Part shown: in pieces, positions 5,776 to 6,397 of the stretch | Numbering within the stretch: the first letter of the stretch is position 1 | Layout of the letters: each line of letters begins with the position of its first letter | Assembly: GCA_029858845.1 (NCBI GenBank) | Contig: JAOUEG010000108.1 | Location: 1-6,397, forward strand | Source: Chloroflexota bacterium | Lineage (GTDB): Bacteria > Chloroflexota > Limnocylindria > Limnocylindrales > CSP1-4 | Direction of reading: 5' to 3' | Length of the DNA stretch: 6,397 nucleotides | Notes under the pieces: generated by a model | Databases searched by the model: none | Seen by the model: the letters and a program-made list of their open reading frames with translations, nothing else | What the model was told of the DNA's origin: nothing | Translations under genes and position numbers: made by a program

Positions 5776-6397
5776 GAGGTCACCTCGGGTGTGATGGTTG
5801 GCTGGATATTCGTCGTGGGCCGCATCGCGCCGATCTGGGCCGTGGGCAACTCGAACCAGAAGCGCGCACCGCCCCCGTCGACGTTCTCGACGCCGACCCG
5901 GCCCCCGTGCGTCAGGGCGAGCGCCCGGACGACGGCGAGTCCCAACCCGGACGTGCCGGTCGCCCGGTCGCGCGCGGTATCGGCCTGGTAGAAGCGGTCG
6001 AAGACGTGCGGGAGGTCCCATGGTGCCACGCCCGGTCCGGTGTCACTCACGCTGACGCGAGCGAAGGCCGGATCCGGCGCGCTCGATGAGACCGTCACTC
6101 GGCCGCCCCTCGGAGCATGGCGAATGGCGTTGTCCAGCAACGCCCCCAGGATCTGACGAACGCGGTCGGGGTCGGCAGTCACGGTGACCGCCGACACGCC
6201 CTCGGCCGTCAGGCTGACATCCTTGGTCTCGGCGCGGATCGCGAGGTCCGCGAGGCTCGAACGGATGAGATCGGCCAGGGCGACCGGTTCGCGCCGGAGC
6301 GGGAGGGCGGACGTCTCGGCCAGGCTGACCGTGCGAAGGTCATCCACGATCCGGCCCAGGAGGTGGGACTGCTCGCGGATCGTCGCGAGGTGGCGGT
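5772..6397 (-). CDS. Sensor histidine kinase, C-terminal part (5' truncated by window edge)
   Basis: The C-terminal 207 or so codons of a two-component sensor kinase; the frame is open to the right edge, so the sensor domain and phospho-accepting His are outside. Reading from the edge, the first complete codons give 'RHLATIREQSHLLGRIVDDLR', the second helix of the HisKA dimerisation domain. An ATP-binding HATPase_c domain follows: N-box 'DNAIRHAP' at about 6111-6134, G1 'DTGPG' at about 6030-6044, F-box 'FDRFYQAD' near 5979-6002, and G2 'GTSGLGLAVV' near 5928-5957. All expected ATP-site residues are present. The protein ends in about 22 residues beyond the last beta strand, 'FWFELP'. A GTG at 6345-6347 could be mistaken for a start but is an internal Val in the helix. 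The gene overlaps the DUF302 start, so the kinase is co-transcribed with the stress and metal genes and may control them through a regulator encoded further upstream. Signal and partner cannot be read here. Confidence 0.93.
   Translation of the reverse strand, partial: RHLATIREQSHLLGRIVDDLRTVSLAETSALPLRREPVALADLIRSSLADLAIRAETKDVSLTAEGVSAVTVTADPDRVRQILGALLDNAIRHAPRGGRVTVSSSAPDPAFARVSVSDTGPGVAPWDLPHVFDRFYQADTARDRATGTSGLGLAVVRALALTHGGRVGVENVDGGGARFWFELPTAQIGAMRPTTNIQPTITPEVTS
5780..5786 (-). promoter_or_regulatory. Ribosome binding site of the DUF302 gene
   Basis: The minus strand reads GAGGTGA four nucleotides before the ATG at 5773-5775. It lies inside an 11-bp near-perfect palindrome (5776-5786, GAGGT-x-ACCTC). 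That the palindrome regulates access to the site is only a possibility, as its one-base centre is too short for a normal hairpin. Confidence 0.65.

Noticed and set aside
5776..6021. N-terminal extension of the DUF302 gene up to 6021
   Set aside because: The 82 added residues are Arg-rich shadow of the kinase ATP-binding domain; the ATG at 5773-5775 has a good ribosome site and gives the normal DUF302 length.
6345..6347. GTG as the start of a short 191-residue kinase
   Set aside because: The frame upstream to the window edge encodes HisKA-like helix sequence, so the gene continues beyond the window.

Overview
The window is a densely packed, high-GC (roughly two thirds GC or more by eye) bacterial chromosomal segment with almost no intergenic space. 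Codon third positions are strongly G/C, which also creates long open antisense frames. The composition and gene set (a TPC-type metal ATPase with a hemerythrin tail, a YhfA-like OsmC protein, DUF302, an unadorned CYTH protein) would suit Chloroflexota or Actinomycetota, but the sequence alone does not settle the phylum.

Layout: at the left edge, on the + strand, lies the 3' part of a CYTH/triphosphate tunnel protein (1-444). It converges on a six-gene block that fills the rest of the window on the - strand. In transcription order (right to left) the block is: the C-terminal half of a sensor histidine kinase (runs off the right edge; stop at 5772), a DUF302 protein (5368-5775), a YhfA-like OsmC protein (4871-5371), a DEAD-box RNA helicase with a C-terminal DbpA-type RNA-binding domain (3051-4853), a P1B-5 type transition-metal ATPase with a C-terminal hemerythrin-like domain (724-3054), and an unrecognised 85-residue protein (462-719). 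Three of the five junctions are 4-bp ATGA overlaps and the other two gaps are 17 (or 11) and 4 nt, so this looks like one translationally coupled transcription unit. Its promoter, the kinase N-terminus and any response regulator would lie beyond the right edge. The only space between the converging genes is 17 bp, with an inverted repeat straddling the CYTH stop codon.

Inferred theme: two small proteins linked to redox or thiol stress (DUF302, OsmC) and a metal pump with its own putative di-iron/O2-responsive domain are co-transcribed with a sensor kinase. This suggests a metal and redox stress response, probably Fe(II)/Ni(II)/Co(II) efflux tied to oxygen or peroxide. The P1B-5/hemerythrin architecture itself is known. 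The less ordinary points are the coupled gene set around it, the inverted His-Pro motif in the pump, and the unknown small protein at the end. No RNA genes, mobile elements, CRISPR arrays or attachment sites were seen.
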